Below are positions 5,437-7,156 of a stretch of 7,156 nt of DNA, piece after piece. Position numbers and translations under genes: made by a program. Below the pieces are notes generated by a model, which saw only the letters and a program-made list of their open reading frames with translations, did not search any database and was not told the DNA's origin. Positions within the stretch are counted from its first letter, which is position 1; every line of letters starts with the position of its first letter. The stretch comes from JAUNKE01 sp041784625 (GTDB taxonomy: Bacteria > Bacillota > Clostridia > Peptostreptococcales > Filifactoraceae), in the NCBI GenBank assembly GCA_041784625.1, contig JBHBDS010000027.1:1-7156 (forward strand), in the 5' to 3' direction.

Positions 5437-6405
5437 ATGCGAGTAGAAATCTACGAAAATTTTGTGCTGCAAGATATGATTTACGACTTCGAAAAACTTT
5501 CTGCAGGTCAAAAGTTCCGAGGCTACGGCAGCTTTAACCTAATGATGCAGTCGCTCGAATATGTGGATAGCTGCAAAATCGGGCGCATTGCGGTAGTCAA
5601 AGACGAGGCGTTCTTGATCGAGGATATTATGAAGTACAAGGATCTCGAACAAAAAGAAAAATTGCACATCAAGGGGTCGCATATCAATAAGATTTTGGAC
5701 AAAAGAATCGTGCTGCAAGATGTGACGGTGAACAAAAACGAGACCTACGAAACGCAAATTCGGCGACTGATCACACAAAACTTAATCAGCACATCGGCGA
5801 ATCGAAAAATTCCAGCCTTTGCGCTGGAGAGCGTGAGAGGATTCACCAAAAAGCCGACGCAGGACTATATTCTCAAAAAAGATTCTTTGGCGAAGATCAT
5901 CAACGAGATGTGTACTAACGCCGATATGGGTTATCGGATCGAATTTATTCCATCGCAAAAGAAGTTCATTTTCCATCTGATGGAAAGCGAGGATAAGACG
6001 AGCCGAATATTTTTCAGTGAAGAGTACGGCAATGCGACCAATGCAGAGCTTCAAATCAATACGAGCGATTCATTCAATGTCTGCTACCTCGACAACAACG
6101 GCAGCATTTCGGAGCACGGAGCAGGGAGCGGACTGGAGCGTGTCGAGCGATTTGTTAGTGGTTCGGACGTCGGTGCAGCGATGGAAGAGCTCAATCGAGG
6201 CAAGAAAAAAGAATCCGTCATTTGCGATGTGCTTCTCACCGAACAATTTGAATATGAAACGGACTGGGACTTGGGCGATATCGTCACCTTTTCAGAGAAA
6301 AAATTAGGATTTCAAGTGGAGCGTCCAATCCTTGAAATAACAGAAATCTACGGACGCACTTTTGACTTGGAAGTCATTTTTGGCGAACGCAACAAGATTT
6401 TGTAA
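5437..6405 (+). CDS. Siphovirus Gp37-like tail/baseplate hub protein
   Basis: This is a 322-residue protein from ATG 5437, with AGGGAGG at 5424-5430 just before and overlapping the previous stop. The N-terminus MRVEIYENFVLQDMIYDFEK, an early GSFNLMM strand and the CKIGRIAVVKDEAFLIEDI segment match the ReqiPepy6 Gp37-like family. In the C-terminal third, GSGLERVERFVSG and FEYETDWDLGDIVTFSEK (271-288) are further family features; the end is VIFGERNKIL. Proteins of this family replace or act as the tail-associated hub next to Dit, with a fold related to gp27-like hub proteins. There is no visible metallopeptidase or lysin motif, so an enzymatic tail spike would have to come from another gene. 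Ile codons are split between ATC and ATT, intermediate between the upstream and downstream genes. Confidence 0.85.
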   Translation: MRVEIYENFVLQDMIYDFEKLSAGQKFRGYGSFNLMMQSLEYVDSCKIGRIAVVKDEAFLIEDIMKYKDLEQKEKLHIKGSHINKILDKRIVLQDVTVNKNETYETQIRRLITQNLISTSANRKIPAFALESVRGFTKKPTQDYILKKDSLAKIINEMCTNADMGYRIEFIPSQKKFIFHLMESEDKTSRIFFSEEYGNATNAELQINTSDSFNVCYLDNNGSISEHGAGSGLERVERFVSGSDVGAAMEELNRGKKKESVICDVLLTEQFEYETDWDLGDIVTFSEKKLGFQVERPILEITEIYGRTFDLEVIFGERNKIL

Positions 6406-6414
6406 GGAGGAATA

Positions 6415-7156
6415 ATGGCAGAAAAATATTTTCCATTCAATGCGGTGGAAGTGGAGGGGCAACCCGATCGGGTGTATGGTGCGGAGGATTGGGCGGAGTT
6501 TTTTGCGCAGTTCATCGGAACGGGCATCTATCCGAATCCATCAACTAATTTGCAGGTGCTATCACTGAACAATAATATGGTGTTGACGGTGAAAAAAGGC
6601 TCTGCAATGATTTACGGCTACGGCTATTTGAGCGATGAGGACATCGAAGTGCAGATCAACACCGCCAACGGCAGCTACAACCGCAAGGACATCATCGTGT
6701 TGGCATTGGACTTGGTGGAGAGAAATATCTTGGTGAAATATAGGCCAGGAATCGCATCTGCCAATCCACAAGAACCCGAATTGATTCGATCCAGTGATGT
6801 GCACGAGCTCAAATTAGCGAGCGTCCTCGTGCGTTCGGGCGTGCAAGGAATCAATCAGAGCGACATCACCGACACGAGATTAAACGCTGCCGTGTGCGGA
6901 ATCGTGACGAATGTCGTGCAGACGGTCGACGCTACGACACTCTTTGTCCAGTATATGGACTGGTGGGAGAGGTCTGTTGAAAAATGGGAGCAAAACGAGC
7001 TGGAACAACAAAATGAGTGGCAAGAGCAACTCGACAATCAACAAGCAGGTTACGACCAGCTGAAGAACACCATCGAAGGTTGGTACAACGCCGTCAAAAC
7101 AGACATCGCAGCGCTGCAGACATTCGATTTTGACAACATCGCTGAGCTAAACGGCG
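6415..7156 (+). CDS. Baseplate/tail fibre-type structural protein, N-terminal part (partial)
   Basis: The frame is open from ATG 6415 (site TAAGGAGG at 6403-6410, 4-base spacer) to the right edge, 247 complete codons with no stop. Residues 16-40 (PDRVYGAEDWAEFFAQFIGT then GIYPN) and the strand-rich 44-140 region resemble N-terminal domains of baseplate upper or receptor-binding-type proteins that anchor to the Dit/hub complex. Residues 148-176 hold a motif I recognise from many prophage structural proteins in Gram-positives (QSDITDTRLNAAVCGIVTNV then VDATTLF). From about 178, a Trp/Gln/Glu-rich helix with coiled-coil character follows (DWWERSVEKWEQNELEQQNE), probably a trimer stalk. The host-contact domain, if present, lies beyond the window. 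Ile codons are almost all ATC (14 of 16) and the DNA is more GC-rich than the upstream genes. Confidence 0.8.
   Translation, partial: MAEKYFPFNAVEVEGQPDRVYGAEDWAEFFAQFIGTGIYPNPSTNLQVLSLNNNMVLTVKKGSAMIYGYGYLSDEDIEVQINTANGSYNRKDIIVLALDLVERNILVKYRPGIASANPQEPELIRSSDVHELKLASVLVRSGVQGINQSDITDTRLNAAVCGIVTNVVQTVDATTLFVQYMDWWERSVEKWEQNELEQQNEWQEQLDNQQAGYDQLKNTIEGWYNAVKTDIAALQTFDFDNIAELNG

Noticed and set aside
6017..6307. Plus-strand open frame of 96 codons within the Gp37-like gene
   Set aside because: It is an out-of-frame shadow inside a confident gene, without a ribosome binding site and with arginine/serine-rich shadow composition.
1..7156. Search for a defence, toxin-antitoxin, retron, or other cargo system
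   Set aside because: Every open stretch is accounted for by ordinary structural phage genes, with gaps of only a few to about 40 bases, so there is no room for a hidden cargo locus in this window.

Overview
The window is a densely packed, entirely plus-strand stretch of late structural genes from a siphovirus-type tailed phage or prophage. Evidence for the type: a head-completion to tail gene order, a tape measure protein, and a Dit-like plus Gp37-like baseplate pair, with no sheath gene. The host is most likely a low-to-moderate GC Gram-positive (Bacillota, possibly Clostridia). The pointers are strong AGGAGG ribosome binding sites, an AT-leaning composition and the protein families. The genus cannot be named from this sequence, and no integrase, attachment site or host gene is visible.

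Layout: (1) positions 1-299 hold the 3' end of a head-region gene. It carries three exact 39-bp tandem repeats, an acidic linker and a C-terminal HeH/SAP-like domain, and its stop codon lies in the loop of an intrinsic terminator. (2) 326-1682 is the connector/neck module: gp6-like head-tail connector, head closure protein, HK97 gp10-like neck protein and tail terminator, linked by short overlaps. (3) 1686-2890 is the tail tube protein, then a tail assembly chaperone pair joined by a -1 ribosomal frameshift at a seven-T heptamer (2558-2564). A second terminator-like hairpin overlaps the end of the frameshift extension. (4) 2933-4582 is a short tape measure protein of 549 aa. (5) 4591-7156 is the tail tip: Dit-like distal tail protein, Gp37-like hub protein, and the N-terminal 247 residues of a baseplate/fibre-type structural protein that runs off the window.

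How they work together: the connector and neck proteins close the filled head and dock the tail. The tube protein polymerises around the tape measure with help from the chaperones, and the tail tip proteins initiate the tail and carry the host-contact parts. No promoter was recognised, so the genes probably belong to one late transcript. The two intrinsic terminators inside it imply partial termination, antitermination or translation-dependent readthrough.

There is no gene-free stretch longer than 300 bases, and no tRNA, CRISPR, insertion sequence, defence or cargo gene was seen. The most interesting observations are the frameshift signal, the terminator placed at the end of the frameshift product just before the tape measure gene, the exact tandem repeat, and a codon-usage shift toward the distal tail genes.
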